Shown piece after piece: positions 44,983 through 55,526 of a stretch of DNA of 64,000 bases. Source of the DNA: Caulobacter sp. (lineage in GTDB: Bacteria > Pseudomonadota > Alphaproteobacteria > Caulobacterales > Caulobacteraceae); assembly GCA_028291055.1 (NCBI GenBank), contig JAQGIP010000027.1, positions 1 to 64,000 of the forward strand, written 5' to 3'. Position numbers and translations under genes: made by a program. Each line of letters starts with the position of its first letter. The stretch's first letter is position 1. The notes beneath the pieces are model-generated. The model was not told the origin of the DNA. It did no database searches and saw only the letters and a program-made list of their open reading frames with translations.

Positions 44983-45125
44983 GGCGGACATCTCCCGACT
45001 GTCGTGGCCGGCTGATCCGGCCAACAAGCGTTTGAGAGACCTTATCGCCGTTCACCGCCTTGATCGGCAAGGGCGCGGGCCGCATCATACCGCAAATTCT
45101 AAAATGCTGTTCCGGGGAGGATCAG

Positions 45126-46745
45126 ATGAGCCAGGGACTGGATCGGCGGCGTCTGCTGGCGGCAGGCGCGGGCATGGCGGCTTTGGCGGGGACGCGGGCC
45201 TGGGCCGTTCCGCCCTTCATCCGTGGCGATACGGTGCAGACCACCGCCGGTCGGGTGCAGGGCCTGATGGCCGGCAACATGAATGTCTTCCTCGGCCTGC
45301 GGTATGGCGCCCCGCCAGTGGGGCCATTGCGCTTCAAGCCGCCCCAGAAGCCGGCGTCCTGGGCAGGGACCGCAGACGCCCTGCACGTCGGGGCCCCGGC
45401 CGTGCAGCTCTACACGACCCCCGCCTCCAACACCGAGCTCGGCAAGTCCCTGGTCCCGGTTTTCCCGACCGCCCAGGAGACGCTCGATGGGCGGGAGGAC
45501 TGCCTGTTCCTCAACGTCTGGACCCGGGCGACGGACAAGAAGAAGCGCCCGGTGATGGTCTGGCTGCACGGCGGCGGCTTCGCCTACGGGTCGGGCGGCT
45601 GGCCGATGTACGATGGGACCAACCTGGCCAACAAAGGCGACGTGGTGGTGGTCACCCTCAATCACCGCCTCAACGTCTTCGGCTACCTGGCCGTGGGCGC
45701 GCCCGGCTACGAGGACAGCGGCAACGCCGGCATGCTGGACATCGTGCTGGCGCTCGTGTGGGTGCGCGACAACATCACCGCCTTCGGGGGCGACCCCGGC
45801 AATGTGATGATCTTCGGCGAAAGCGGCGGCGGGGCCAAGGTCAGCTATCTGCTGGCGATGCCGGCGGCCAAGGGGCTGTTCCATAAGGCGGTCATCGAGA
45901 GCGGGCCGGGCGTCACCGCCGTGCCCAAGGACCGCGCCGACAAGCTGGCGGCCGACCTCTATGCCGAGTTGGGGATCAAGCCGGGCGATACCCAGGCCCT
46001 GATGGACCTGCCCGCCGACAAGCTGCTGGCCGCCTCGATCGTGGCCCAGAACAAGCAGCCGGGCACGGGCTTCGAGCGGGCCGGTTTCGCCCCGGTGGTC
46101 GATGGCCGCACGCTCGCCCGCCAGCCGTGGGAGCCGGACGCCCCGGCCATCTCCGCCGACGTGCCGGTGATGATCGGCTTCAACAAGGACGAGATGACCC
46201 TGTTCCTGGCTTCGGCGCCCTGGTTCGGGCGACTGGATGAGGCGACCCTGGCCGGCCAGGCGAGCGCCATCCTGGGCCCCAAGGGCGCCGCGACCCTAGC
46301 CGCCTTGAAGGAGACCTTCCCCGACTATTCGCCCAGCTACCTGGCCTGCGCCCTGGTCACCTACGGCCGCATGTTCATGGGCTCGGTGCGCATCGCCGAG
46401 CGCAAGGCGGCGCAGAAGCGGGCGCCCGTATGGTTCTACACCCTGTCCTATGAGACGCCGGTCGGTGGGGGCGTCTTCAAGACCCCGCACACGCTGGAAA
46501 TCCCCCTGGTGTTCGGCAATGTGGAAAACAGCCGCGCCCTGGTCGGACCGGGCCCCGACCCGCTGGCCGTATCCGCCCAGATGAGCGACGCCTGGCTGGC
46601 CTTCGCGCACAGGTCCGACCCCAATGCGCCCTCCCTGCCCGACTGGCGGCCTTATGAGGCTTCGCATCGCGCCACGATGGTGTTCAATGTGAAGAGCCAG
46701 GTGCGGGAGGATCCCTACTATGCCATCCGCAAGGCCCTGGACTGA
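45126..46745 (+). CDS. Exported type-B carboxylesterase (1 of 2)
   Basis: Type-B carboxylesterases are alpha/beta hydrolases acting on esters. The 539-residue product has a twin-Arg-like signal (LDRRRLLAAGAGMAALAG), EDCLFLNVWTRA, LHGGGFAYGSG (oxyanion hole) and the nucleophile elbow FGESGGGAKV, in which the usual GESAGG is GESGGG. An Asp/Glu and His complete the triad further on. GGGGAGG precedes the ATG at 45126. The next esterase begins 20 bases later and has the same elbow, so they are tandem paralogues. Confidence 0.9.
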   Translation: MSQGLDRRRLLAAGAGMAALAGTRAWAVPPFIRGDTVQTTAGRVQGLMAGNMNVFLGLRYGAPPVGPLRFKPPQKPASWAGTADALHVGAPAVQLYTTPASNTELGKSLVPVFPTAQETLDGREDCLFLNVWTRATDKKKRPVMVWLHGGGFAYGSGGWPMYDGTNLANKGDVVVVTLNHRLNVFGYLAVGAPGYEDSGNAGMLDIVLALVWVRDNITAFGGDPGNVMIFGESGGGAKVSYLLAMPAAKGLFHKAVIESGPGVTAVPKDRADKLAADLYAELGIKPGDTQALMDLPADKLLAASIVAQNKQPGTGFERAGFAPVVDGRTLARQPWEPDAPAISADVPVMIGFNKDEMTLFLASAPWFGRLDEATLAGQASAILGPKGAATLAALKETFPDYSPSYLACALVTYGRMFMGSVRIAERKAAQKRAPVWFYTLSYETPVGGGVFKTPHTLEIPLVFGNVENSRALVGPGPDPLAVSAQMSDAWLAFAHRSDPNAPSLPDWRPYEASHRATMVFNVKSQVREDPYYAIRKALD

Positions 46746-46765
46746 CGGCTGACGGGGATGCGGGG

Positions 46766-48364
46766 ATGACGGGCATGGATCGCAGGACGGTGATCGCCAC
46801 GGGCGTGGCGGCGGCTGGATTGGCCGCGACGGCGGGGGCCGCGCAAGCCGCTTCGGGTCCCACCGCCAACACCCGTCAGGGCAAGGTGCGCGGCGAGAGC
46901 GCCGAGAACGGCATCAAGGTCTTCCGGGGCATCCCCTATGGCGCGCCCACGGGCGGGGCCAACCGCTTCCGCGCGCCCCAACCGCCGGCGGACTGGAGCG
47001 GCGTGCGCGACTGCCTGACCTATGGCGACCAGTCGCCCCAGGTCGCGCCGCCGCCTGTACCCCTGTTCACCTCCTGGGACCGGCCGGTGGGCGAGAGCGA
47101 GGACTGCCTGCATCTGAACGTCTGGACCCCGGCGACCGACGCCAAGAAGCGGCCGGTGATGGTCTGGTTCCATGGCGGCGGCTTTGCCCAGTACAACGGC
47201 TCCGCCCCGGCCTATGACGGCGAGCGCCTGTGCCGGCGCGGCGACGTGGTGCTGGTCACCGTGAACCATCGCCTGAACATCTTCGGCTACCTCTACCTGG
47301 AAGAGCTGGGCGGCGAAGCCTGGGCCGGCGCGGCCAACGCGGGCCAGTTGGACCTGGTGGCCTCCCTGCAATGGGTGCGCGACAACATCGCGGCCTTCGG
47401 CGGCGACCCCGGCAACGTCACCATCTTCGGCGAGAGCGGCGGCGGGGCCAAGGTCTGCACCCTGATGGCCATGCCGGCCGCCAAGGGCCTGTTCCACAAG
47501 GCCATCGTCGAGAGCGGCCCCTTCGTGGACGGTGTCAGCAAGCAGAGCGCCACCGAGACGGCCAAGGCCGTGCTGGCCGCGTTGAAACTCGATCCCGGCC
47601 AGCTGGACCAGCTGGCTTCGCTCAGCACCGCCCAAATCCTGGATGCCTATAGGGCGGTGGCGCCTCACGCCCGCAGCTTCGCCCCGGTGGTGGACGGCCA
47701 TTCCCTGCCCCGCGACCCCTTCGATCCCGACGCCCCGGAGACCAGCGCCGCCGTGCCGCTGCTGATCGGGACCAACAAGGACGAGATGAACCTGCTGGCC
47801 GGCAGCCCCGCCACCTTCGGCCTCGACTTCAACAGCCTGCCCGTGGCGCTGACCCCGCTGCTGCCCCACGCCGACGTCGATCAGATCGTCGATGACTATC
47901 GCAAGCTCCGCCCCCAGGCCACGGCTCCGGATGTCTTCTTCGGCATCACCACCCAGATATTCATGACCATCAACTCGGTGCGCATCGCCGAGCGCAAGGC
48001 GGCGCAAGGCGGGGCGGCGGCCTATATGTATCAAGTGGCCTGGGAAACGCCGGTGATGGGCGGCCGCTTCAAGTCGCCCCATTCCGTGGAAATCCCCTTC
48101 GTCTTCGACACCGTGGCCAAGTCCGCCTCCATGGTCGGCGAGGCCAAGGCCGCCCAGCCGATGGCCGAGCAGATGTGCCCCGCCTGGATCGCATTTGCCC
48201 GCTCGGGCAGTCCGCAGACCAAGACCTTGCCGCCCTGGCCCGCTTATGACGACAAGTCGCGCGCCACCATGGTGTTCAATACGAAGAGCGAAGTGGTCAG
48301 CGATCCGGGCGGCGACGAGCGCACCTTGCTGAAAGACATCCCCCCTATTGGGATGGCGCGCTAG
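46766..48364 (+). CDS. Exported type-B carboxylesterase (2 of 2)
   Basis: A second member of the same family. The 532-residue product has a twin-Arg-like signal (MDRRTVIATGVAAAGLAATA), EDCLHLNVWTPA, FHGGGFAQYNG and the FGESGGGAKV elbow. The region VPLLIGTNKDEMNLL carries the acid residue of the triad. The start at 46766 or the Met at 46775 are both possible. Strong similarity to the upstream gene indicates duplication. It runs directly into the patatin gene. Confidence 0.9.
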   Translation: MTGMDRRTVIATGVAAAGLAATAGAAQAASGPTANTRQGKVRGESAENGIKVFRGIPYGAPTGGANRFRAPQPPADWSGVRDCLTYGDQSPQVAPPPVPLFTSWDRPVGESEDCLHLNVWTPATDAKKRPVMVWFHGGGFAQYNGSAPAYDGERLCRRGDVVLVTVNHRLNIFGYLYLEELGGEAWAGAANAGQLDLVASLQWVRDNIAAFGGDPGNVTIFGESGGGAKVCTLMAMPAAKGLFHKAIVESGPFVDGVSKQSATETAKAVLAALKLDPGQLDQLASLSTAQILDAYRAVAPHARSFAPVVDGHSLPRDPFDPDAPETSAAVPLLIGTNKDEMNLLAGSPATFGLDFNSLPVALTPLLPHADVDQIVDDYRKLRPQATAPDVFFGITTQIFMTINSVRIAERKAAQGGAAAYMYQVAWETPVMGGRFKSPHSVEIPFVFDTVAKSASMVGEAKAAQPMAEQMCPAWIAFARSGSPQTKTLPPWPAYDDKSRATMVFNTKSEVVSDPGGDERTLLKDIPPIGMAR

Positions 48365-48435
48365 CCTGCGGCCTCTCTAAGCTGCCCCCGTGGCCCGGCC
48401 GCGCCATTGGCGTGGCGGCCCAGGGGACGGCGCGC

Positions 48436-50181
48436 GTGACACGGACTTTTCTGAAGACCTACGCCCTGGACGACTTCGCCGGCCGCAAGGCCAAGGAGTG
48501 CGACCTGGTCATGAAGGGCGGCGTCACCTCCGGTGTCGTCTATCCCTACGCCCTGCTGGAACTGGCCCAGACCTACCGCTTCCGCTGCATCGGCGGGACG
48601 TCGGCCGGCGGCATCGCGGCGGCGTTCGCGGCGGCGGCGGAGTATTCGCGCACCCTGCGCGGCGACCCGGGCGGCTTCCTGCGCATGCAGGCCCGCTGCG
48701 AGACCCTACCCGACATCCTGGGCAGCCTGTTCCAGCCCAGCCCGCGCTTCGCCGGCCTGATGCGCTTCCTCCTCAAGGCCCAGAAGGCGAGCGGGCCGGT
48801 GGCCATGGCCGGCCACGCCCTGGCCACCTTCTGGGGCGTGGTGGCGATCGGCGCGTTGCTCGGCGGCGGCCTGATGACCCTGGCCCGGGGCGGGTGGGCG
48901 GGCGCCGTCCTGGGCGCCGTGGTCGGCGCGGTGGCGGGGCTGCTGATCCGGGGCGCGCGGCTGATCTTCGTCGACATGCCGAAGCACGGGTTCGGCCTCT
49001 GCCCCGGCATCCGGCAGCGGGGCCACGATGGTCCGGCGCTGACCGACTGGCTGCACGACTCCATCCAGGACATCGCCTTCGGGCCCGAAGGCCGCGACAC
49101 GCCGCTGACCTTTGGCGACCTGGCCGGGCCGGACGCCGAGGCGCCGATCATCGACCTGAAGATGGTCACCACCAACCTGTCCATGAGCCGGCCCCACACC
49201 CTGCCTCGGCTGAAGCTGGTGGCCAGCTATGAGCGCGAGGCCTGGGCCGAACTGTTTCCCGCCATGGTGATGTCCCACCTCGATGCGGTCGTCCGGCGCA
49301 CGCGCCACAAGGGTCAGCGCGGCGTGCCGAAGCCGGAGGACCTGCCCGTGGTCATCGCCGTGCGCATGAGCCTGAGCTTCCCCTTCCTGTTCCAGGCCGT
49401 GCCGATGTTCATCCGCGACCAGGAGACCGCCCGAATTAACGCCTCGCTGGGGGTCAAGACGCCGATCCATGCCGCCAAGGCCTGGTTCTCCGACGGCGGC
49501 ATCAGCAGCAACTTCCCGATCCATCTGTTCGACGCCCTGCTGCCCCTGCGCCCGACTTTCGCGCTCAGCATCGACGACCTGCCGCGCGAGGCGCTGGCCT
49601 GGGAAACCGGCGGCGGCAAAAAGGGCGAGCGGGTACACTTCACCCAGAAGGCCGGCGACGGGGTGGGCGTGCCCGTCAAGCCGATCACCAGTATGGGCGG
49701 CTTCGCCATGAGCCTGCTCAGCGCGGCCAAGGACTGGCAGGACCAGCTCCTGGCTGGCATGGCGGGACAGCGCGAGCGGATCGCGCGGGTCTATCTGTCG
49801 CCCAAGGAAGGCGGCCTGAACCTGACCATGACCGGCGATACGTCGCGCGCCCTGATGGACTATGGCCGCCAGGTGGGGGCCGGGTTCGCCGAGGGCCGCA
49901 TGGATTTCGACGAGCATCGCTGGCGGCGCACCCTGGTGCTCTACAACCAGCTTCAGCAGATGATCCCGGTGGTCGAACGCACCTGGACCTCGGGCGCCTT
50001 CGGCGCCTGGCTGAAGGGCCACGCGCCCAAGAGCTATATGAAGGTCTCCCAAGCCGACCGTGAGGCGGTGCGCAAAAGCCTGGATGCCTTCGCGGCCCTT
50101 GGCGGGCGCTTCCAGCCGGTCATCGACCCGGAGAAGTTCCCCAAGCCGCCGGGGCGGCTGCGTATCACGCCCGACGTTTGA
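48436..50181 (+). CDS. Patatin-like phospholipase with internal membrane segment
   Basis: Patatins are Ser/Asp acyl hydrolases. The GTG at 48436 follows AGGGGAC and gives 581 residues; GTG 48412 would add eight. The oxyanion region DLVMKGGVTSGVVYPYAL is followed by the nucleophile GGTSAGGIAAAF (Ser56) and the dyad Asp in SDGGISSNFPIH. An insertion at about residues 118-165 is strongly hydrophobic (AIGALLGGG, VLGAVVGAVAGLLI), forming a likely helical hairpin in the membrane. The C-terminal part is unique. It ends the esterase series; lipid or ester targets are likely. Confidence 0.85.
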   Translation: MTRTFLKTYALDDFAGRKAKECDLVMKGGVTSGVVYPYALLELAQTYRFRCIGGTSAGGIAAAFAAAAEYSRTLRGDPGGFLRMQARCETLPDILGSLFQPSPRFAGLMRFLLKAQKASGPVAMAGHALATFWGVVAIGALLGGGLMTLARGGWAGAVLGAVVGAVAGLLIRGARLIFVDMPKHGFGLCPGIRQRGHDGPALTDWLHDSIQDIAFGPEGRDTPLTFGDLAGPDAEAPIIDLKMVTTNLSMSRPHTLPRLKLVASYEREAWAELFPAMVMSHLDAVVRRTRHKGQRGVPKPEDLPVVIAVRMSLSFPFLFQAVPMFIRDQETARINASLGVKTPIHAAKAWFSDGGISSNFPIHLFDALLPLRPTFALSIDDLPREALAWETGGGKKGERVHFTQKAGDGVGVPVKPITSMGGFAMSLLSAAKDWQDQLLAGMAGQRERIARVYLSPKEGGLNLTMTGDTSRALMDYGRQVGAGFAEGRMDFDEHRWRRTLVLYNQLQQMIPVVERTWTSGAFGAWLKGHAPKSYMKVSQADREAVRKSLDAFAALGGRFQPVIDPEKFPKPPGRLRITPDV

Positions 50182-50365
50182 GCCTTGAGCCGACTAGTAG
50201 AGGCAAGCTCAGCAACTGGCGTTATTTAGATTCACCTTTCGCTCATTTTGGGTTATTGCCGGTATCCCAGCATAGAGCCATGTACACCTGACCTTAAGCT
50301 GGGCCATGGCATAGTCTTGGAGAACGCTGATCTCTGAATAGGCCCTGCCGACCGATGGCTTGCTG

Positions 50366-52639
50366 ATGGACCTGAACGACCCCATCGCGTCCCGCGTCCT
50401 GCGCTGGCGGTTTGAAGGCCTGGGCGCGCGGCTGGCCCAGGCGGTCCTGATCGGCGTGCTGTGCTGGCTTCAGACCCACGAGGCCATCGTCGGCCCCTGG
50501 CTGGCGCTGACCCTGAGCACCGCGGCGGTGGACGGAGTCCTGTCGCGCCGGCTGTTCGCCCGGCCCGATGACCGGCGGCTGTCGCGGCTGACCACGGCCG
50601 CGCGCACCGCTTCGGCCGCCTGCTATGCCTCCGTCTGCTTCATCTTCCTGATGACGCCCTCGCCGATCGGTTTCGCGGCGGCGGTGTTCGTGGGCTGCGC
50701 CATCACCCTCAACAACGCCATGATGACCCGCGGCTCGCGCGTCTTTACGGCCACCCTGGTGGGCCCGGCCTGCCTGACCCTCATCGCCGTCCCGCTGGTG
50801 GGCTGCTTGCTGGGCCGGCCGCTCAGCCTCTCCGACGCGGCGCTGCTGACCATCGGCGGGGTGGCCTACGCCGTCTTCATCGTGCGCCTGGGGATCGCCC
50901 TCAACCGCGAAGGCGAGACGCTGCGCAAGGCCATGGACGAAGGCGCCCGGCACCGCGAACTGCTCGCCGCCGCCGGCGTCGAGGCCACCCGCGAACGCCG
51001 CCGCTGGAGCATGGTGTTCGACCAGAGCCCCCTGCCCCAGACCTGCTTCGACGCCTCGGCCCTGCACGACGCCCTGTCGGCCCAGGCCGACGCCAGCCTG
51101 ACCCCCGACGCGGCCTTGCGGGCCTACTACGCCAACATGGCCGGCGTGCTGGGCAAGGTGGTCCTGAAGGAAGCCAACCAGGCGGCCCACGCCCTGTTCG
51201 GGGTGGACGACTTCGGCGGCGCCATCGCGCCTTCGCATTTCGGCAAGAACTATCTGGCCGGCATCACCGACGCCGTGGCCCACATCACCCCGGACGGCAT
51301 CTTCCGCCCCTTCGAGGCCCAGATCGTGCGGCCGAACGGCGAGGTCACCGATGTGCGCGTGCACATCCGCACCCTGCCCGACGGCGACCGGCCCTGGAGC
51401 CACTGCCTGGCCACCTATGTGGACATGACCGAGGCCAAGGCGGCCGCGCGCGTCCAGGACGAGGCGGTGGCGGCGGCCGAGGCCTCCAATCGCGCCAAGA
51501 GCGACTTCCTGGCCATCATGAGCCACGAGATCCGCACGCCTCTGAACGGCGTGCTGGGCATGGCCCAGGCCATGGGCCAGGACAGACTTTCCAAGATCCA
51601 GGCCGGACGCATCACCGTCATCCGCCAGTCGGGCGAGGCGCTGCTGGCGATCCTCAACGACCTGTTGGACCTGTCGAAGATCGAGGCGGGCCGGCTCGAC
51701 CTGGAAGAGGCCGACTTCGATCTCGAACAGACCGCCGCCGGGGCCCACGACGCCTTCGCGGCCCTGGCCCAGGCCAAGGGGCTGGCCTTCGACCTGAGCG
51801 TGGACGAGGCGGTGCGCGGCCGCTATCGGGGCGACGCCTTCCGTATCCGCCAGGTGCTGACCAACCTGATCTCCAACGCCGTGAAATTCACCCAGGCCGG
51901 CGCCGTGCGGGTGTCGGTGACGGCGGGGCCGAAGGGCCTGCGCCTGTCCATCTCCGACACCGGCATGGGCATCGCGGCCGACCGCGTCGGCAGCCTGTTC
52001 CACAAGTTCGTCCAGGCCGACACCTCCACCACGCGGCGGTTCGGCGGCACGGGCCTGGGCCTGGCCATCTCACGCGAGCTCTGCGAGGCCATGGGCGGCG
52101 ACATCGCGGTGGAGAGCTGCGTCGGCCAGGGCAGCCTCTTCCTTGTGGACCTGCCGCTGGTCCGGCTGGGCGAGACGGCCGACGCCGCGCAGACCGTAGC
52201 GGCGCCTCATGAGGCCGACGGGGATGTCCGCCTGCCGGTCCGCGTGCTGGCGGCGGAAGACAATGCCGTCAACCAGCTGGTCCTGCGCACCCTGCTGCAG
52301 CAGTTCGGCATCGACCCGGTCATCGTCGGCAACGGCGCCGAGGCCGTCGCGGCCTGGGAGGCCGAGCCCTGGGACTTGGTGCTGATGGATATCCAGATGC
52401 CGGTGATGGACGGCCCCACGGCCTGCCACGCCATCCGCGCGCGCGAAGCCGCCACGGGCCGGGCGCGCACCCCGATCATCGCGCTGACCGCCAACGCCAT
52501 GAGCCATCAGGTCGCCGACTATGCGCGGGCCGGCATGGACGGCGTGGTGGCCAAGCCCATCGAGATCGCCAGGCTGTATGAGGCGCTGGCCGGTGCGGGA
52601 CAGCCAATGACCGACCTCGGACTGCGCGCCACGGGCTAA
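50366..52639 (+). CDS. Membrane hybrid histidine kinase with receiver (1)
   Basis: The 757-residue protein has about six N-terminal membrane helices (25-180), a PAS-like region (about 210-355), a HisKA with FLAIMSHEIRTPLNG (His387), an HATPase with NLISNAVKFT, DTGMGIA, GGTGLGLAIS, and a C-terminal receiver with DLVLMDIQMPVMDG. ATG 50366 is used; TTG 50360 is possible. It is followed by queC 111 bases on. Signals and partners are unknown, though the domain plan resembles the second hybrid kinase at 56835. Confidence 0.92.
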   Translation: MDLNDPIASRVLRWRFEGLGARLAQAVLIGVLCWLQTHEAIVGPWLALTLSTAAVDGVLSRRLFARPDDRRLSRLTTAARTASAACYASVCFIFLMTPSPIGFAAAVFVGCAITLNNAMMTRGSRVFTATLVGPACLTLIAVPLVGCLLGRPLSLSDAALLTIGGVAYAVFIVRLGIALNREGETLRKAMDEGARHRELLAAAGVEATRERRRWSMVFDQSPLPQTCFDASALHDALSAQADASLTPDAALRAYYANMAGVLGKVVLKEANQAAHALFGVDDFGGAIAPSHFGKNYLAGITDAVAHITPDGIFRPFEAQIVRPNGEVTDVRVHIRTLPDGDRPWSHCLATYVDMTEAKAAARVQDEAVAAAEASNRAKSDFLAIMSHEIRTPLNGVLGMAQAMGQDRLSKIQAGRITVIRQSGEALLAILNDLLDLSKIEAGRLDLEEADFDLEQTAAGAHDAFAALAQAKGLAFDLSVDEAVRGRYRGDAFRIRQVLTNLISNAVKFTQAGAVRVSVTAGPKGLRLSISDTGMGIAADRVGSLFHKFVQADTSTTRRFGGTGLGLAISRELCEAMGGDIAVESCVGQGSLFLVDLPLVRLGETADAAQTVAAPHEADGDVRLPVRVLAAEDNAVNQLVLRTLLQQFGIDPVIVGNGAEAVAAWEAEPWDLVLMDIQMPVMDGPTACHAIRAREAATGRARTPIIALTANAMSHQVADYARAGMDGVVAKPIEIARLYEALAGAGQPMTDLGLRATG

Positions 52640-52750
52640 CGGCGGGCGCCCAGCCGGGGACCCGGGGACCCGCGCCGTTGCGCGATCCGGACTTTACGCG
52701 CGCGGCCGCGCGGAGCATGGGCTTGGGGCAAGCCAATCCCTGGAGGATCG

Positions 52751-53452
52751 ATGAGCGAGATCGCGGCCCTGGTGCTGTTTTCCGGCGGGCAGGACAGCGC
52801 CGCCTGCCTGGCCTGGGCGCTGGAGCGTTTCGACCGGGTCGAGACCATCGGCTTCGACTATGGCCAGCGTCATCGGGTGGAGCTGGAGGTGCGCGCGCGC
52901 TTCCGCGAGGGGCTGACCGAACACTTCGCCGCCTGGGCCGCCAAGCTGGGCGAGGACCACCTGCTGGACCTGTCGGTGCTGGGCGCGATCAGCGACACCG
53001 CCCTGACCGCCGAGGCGGAGATCGCCTTCAGCGACACCGGCCTGCCCAACACCTTCGTGCCGGGACGCAACCTGCTGTTCCTGACCTTCGCCGGCGCCGT
53101 GGCCTATCGGCGGGGGATCAAGCATCTGGTGACCGGCGTCTGCGAGACCGACTATTCCGGCTATCCCGACTGCCGCGACGACACCATCAAGGCCCTGCAG
53201 GTGGCGTTGAACCTGGGCACCGAGAGCCGCTTCGTCATCGACACGCCGCTGATGTGGATCGACAAGGCCGCCACCTGGGCGATGACCCGGGACCTGGGCG
53301 GCGAGGCCCTGGTCGAACTGGTGATCGAGGACACCCACAGCTGCTACATGGGCGACCGGACCCGACGTCACCCCTGGGGTTATGGTTGCGGCGCCTGCCC
53401 CGCCTGCGCGCTCCGGGCGTCGGGATTCGAGCGCTGGATGGCAGCTGGCTGA
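52751..53452 (+). CDS. queC: 7-cyano-7-deazaguanine synthase QueC
   Basis: QueC makes preQ0 from CDG with ATP, in queuosine synthesis. The 233-residue product has the PP-loop [34 protein letters not shown] and the zinc-binding C-terminus, with Cys in SCYMGDRT and [15 protein letters not shown] precedes the ATG. No other queuosine genes are adjacent. Confidence 0.96.
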   Translation: MSEIAALVLFSGGQDSAACLAWALERFDRVETIGFDYGQRHRVELEVRARFREGLTEHFAAWAAKLGEDHLLDLSVLGAISDTALTAEAEIAFSDTGLPNTFVPGRNLLFLTFAGAVAYRRGIKHLVTGVCETDYSGYPDCRDDTIKALQVALNLGTESRFVIDTPLMWIDKAATWAMTRDLGGEALVELVIEDTHSCYMGDRTRRHPWGYGCGACPACALRASGFERWMAAG

Positions 53453-53638
53453 ACAACGCTCAACGAGCCTTGATCTCTCGGGTCGATAGCGAAATCCTGC
53501 GGCGAGGCCGGCCATTTTGTCGCAGCTGAGGATTTCGGACGAACACGCTCGACGAATTAACCGCTTCTTCAGTCACGCTTGGGCATGCCGGTATCGGTTT
53601 TCGGGCGCCCCGAAACCCCAGGCTACGAAGGACACGGC

Positions 53639-55450
53639 ATGTCGCTGAACGATCTGAGCGTCTCGCGGAAACTGACCCTGGGCTTCGCCTGCGTGGTCTC
53701 CGTCGTGCTGGCCATGGGGCTGTCGGTGTTCCTGACCCTGAACGCCATCCACGCCGCCGCCAACGACAACACCGAGAGCCGCACCCAATTGGCCGCCGCC
53801 AACGCGGTGATGACCGCCCTGGTTGACCAGCAGAGTTCGGCGCGAGGCTATGTCTCCAGCGGCGCCGCCGAGTTCGCCGATGGGTTCAAGAGGTACGGCT
53901 CAAACTACCAGTCCGCCGTGGCCGACCTCGACAAGCTCTCCGACACCCCCCCTGAGCAGGAACGCCTGGACGCCTTGAAGGCCGCCGCGGCCAAGGCCCA
54001 GGCCGAGATGCAGGGCCAATTCGACGCCCGCAATGATCCGACCAAGGTCGCCGAGGTCCAGGCCAACATCTCCACCACCGGCCGCCTCACCGACACGCGC
54101 CAGGCCGTCAAGGCCATCGTCGACACCGAGCAGGCCCAGTTGCAGCACCGCGAGGCCGAACAGGTCGGCGCCTTCCGCTCCGCCAGCCTGGTGCTGGGCT
54201 TGGGCAGCGCCGGCTGCGTCATCCTGGCCATGCTGGTGGGCTGGACGCTGACGCGCGGCATCGCCCGGCCGGTGTCGGTCATGACCGCGGCCATGACCCG
54301 TCTCGCGGGCGGGGACAACGATGTCTCCATTCCTGCCCTGGGCCGCAAGGACGAGGTCGGCCGCATGGCTGGGGCTGTGCAGGTGTTCAAGACCGCCGCC
54401 ATCCAGAAGACCGCTCTCGAGCAGGAGGCCACGACCCAGCGTCAGGCCGCCGAGGCCGCCCGCCACGCCGCCGAGGCCGAGCGGGCCGAGACCACCGCCC
54501 AGCAGGGCCGCGTCGTCGCCGACCTGGCGACCGGCCTGGAGCGGCTGTCGTCGGGGGTGCTGACCTTCCGGCTGCGCGACGCCTTCGACCCGGCCTATGA
54601 GAAGCTGCGCGCCGACTTCAACGCCGCCATGGAACGGCTGCAGCAGACCATGACCGTGGTCACCGGCAACACCGCCGGCATTCACGCCGGCACCAATGAG
54701 ATCAGCGCCGCCTCCGACGACCTGTCGCGCCGCACCGAGCAGCAGGCGGCGTCGCTGGAGGAAACCGCCGCCGCGCTGGACGAGATCACCGCCACCGTGC
54801 GGCGCACCGCCGAGGGCGCCGGCCAGGCCCGCGACGCCGTCGCCGCCGCCAAGGCCGACGCCGAACATTCCAGCAAGGTCGTCACCGAGGCTGTCGCCGC
54901 CATGGGCGAGATCGAGCAGTCCGCCGGCCAGATCGGCCAGATCATCGGCGTCATCGACGAGATCGCCTTCCAGACCAACCTGCTGGCCCTCAACGCCGGG
55001 GTCGAGGCCGCCCGCGCGGGCGACGCCGGCCGCGGCTTCGCCGTGGTCGCTTCCGAAGTGCGGGCCCTGGCCCAGCGCTCCGCCGACGCCGCCAAACAGA
55101 TCAAGGCCCTGATCTCGGCCAGCTCCCTGCAGGTGTCGCATGGCGTGGCCCGGGTCGGCGAAACCGGCCAGGCCCTGCAGCGGATCGCCGCCCAGGTCGC
55201 CCAGCTGAACGACGTGATCGCCGAGATCGCCGCCTCCGCCCAGGAACAGGCGACGGGCCTCGCCCAGGTCAATATCGCCGTCAACCAGATGGACCAGGCG
55301 ACCCAGCAGAACGCCGCCATGGTCGAGGAATCCACCGCCGCCAGCCGCGCGCTGGCCCACGAGGCGCAGGGGCTGTCCGACCTGATCGGCCAGTTCCAGG
55401 TGGGCGCCCAGGCCGCGCCGGCCCGTGGCGCCGGACGTCGCGCGGCCTAA
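53639..55450 (+). CDS. Methyl-accepting chemotaxis protein
   Basis: The 603-residue chemoreceptor has a first membrane helix (about 12-34), a periplasmic helical domain, a second helix (about 187-208), a HAMP domain with [22 protein letters not shown] and a second HAMP-like unit, then the MCP signalling domain with the hairpin tip [21 protein letters not shown]. There is no CheR-docking pentapeptide at the end. The ATG at 53639 gives [16 protein letters not shown]; the frame upstream to 53579 lacks the helix start. The ligand is unknown. Confidence 0.93.
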   Translation: MSLNDLSVSRKLTLGFACVVSVVLAMGLSVFLTLNAIHAAANDNTESRTQLAAANAVMTALVDQQSSARGYVSSGAAEFADGFKRYGSNYQSAVADLDKLSDTPPEQERLDALKAAAAKAQAEMQGQFDARNDPTKVAEVQANISTTGRLTDTRQAVKAIVDTEQAQLQHREAEQVGAFRSASLVLGLGSAGCVILAMLVGWTLTRGIARPVSVMTAAMTRLAGGDNDVSIPALGRKDEVGRMAGAVQVFKTAAIQKTALEQEATTQRQAAEAARHAAEAERAETTAQQGRVVADLATGLERLSSGVLTFRLRDAFDPAYEKLRADFNAAMERLQQTMTVVTGNTAGIHAGTNEISAASDDLSRRTEQQAASLEETAAALDEITATVRRTAEGAGQARDAVAAAKADAEHSSKVVTEAVAAMGEIEQSAGQIGQIIGVIDEIAFQTNLLALNAGVEAARAGDAGRGFAVVASEVRALAQRSADAAKQIKALISASSLQVSHGVARVGETGQALQRIAAQVAQLNDVIAEIAASAQEQATGLAQVNIAVNQMDQATQQNAAMVEESTAASRALAHEAQGLSDLIGQFQVGAQAAPARGAGRRAA

Positions 55451-55526
55451 GCCGCCCCGCCCCTTCGCCGGCTGTGTTTAAGCCGGCGGGCGCCTATATT
55501 CGCAGCCTCAGTCTGGAGGATCGGCG

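Noticed and set aside
46718..48082. Long minus-strand frame opposite the second esterase
   Set aside because: Antisense shadow; the plus-strand frame has full esterase motifs.
53900..55360. Long minus-strand frame opposite the chemoreceptor gene
   Set aside because: Gly-rich antisense shadow without homology or ribosome site.
55466..55488. Hairpin CGCCGGC/GCCGGCG after the chemoreceptor gene as terminator
   Set aside because: No T-run follows, and GC-rich dyads of this size are common here.
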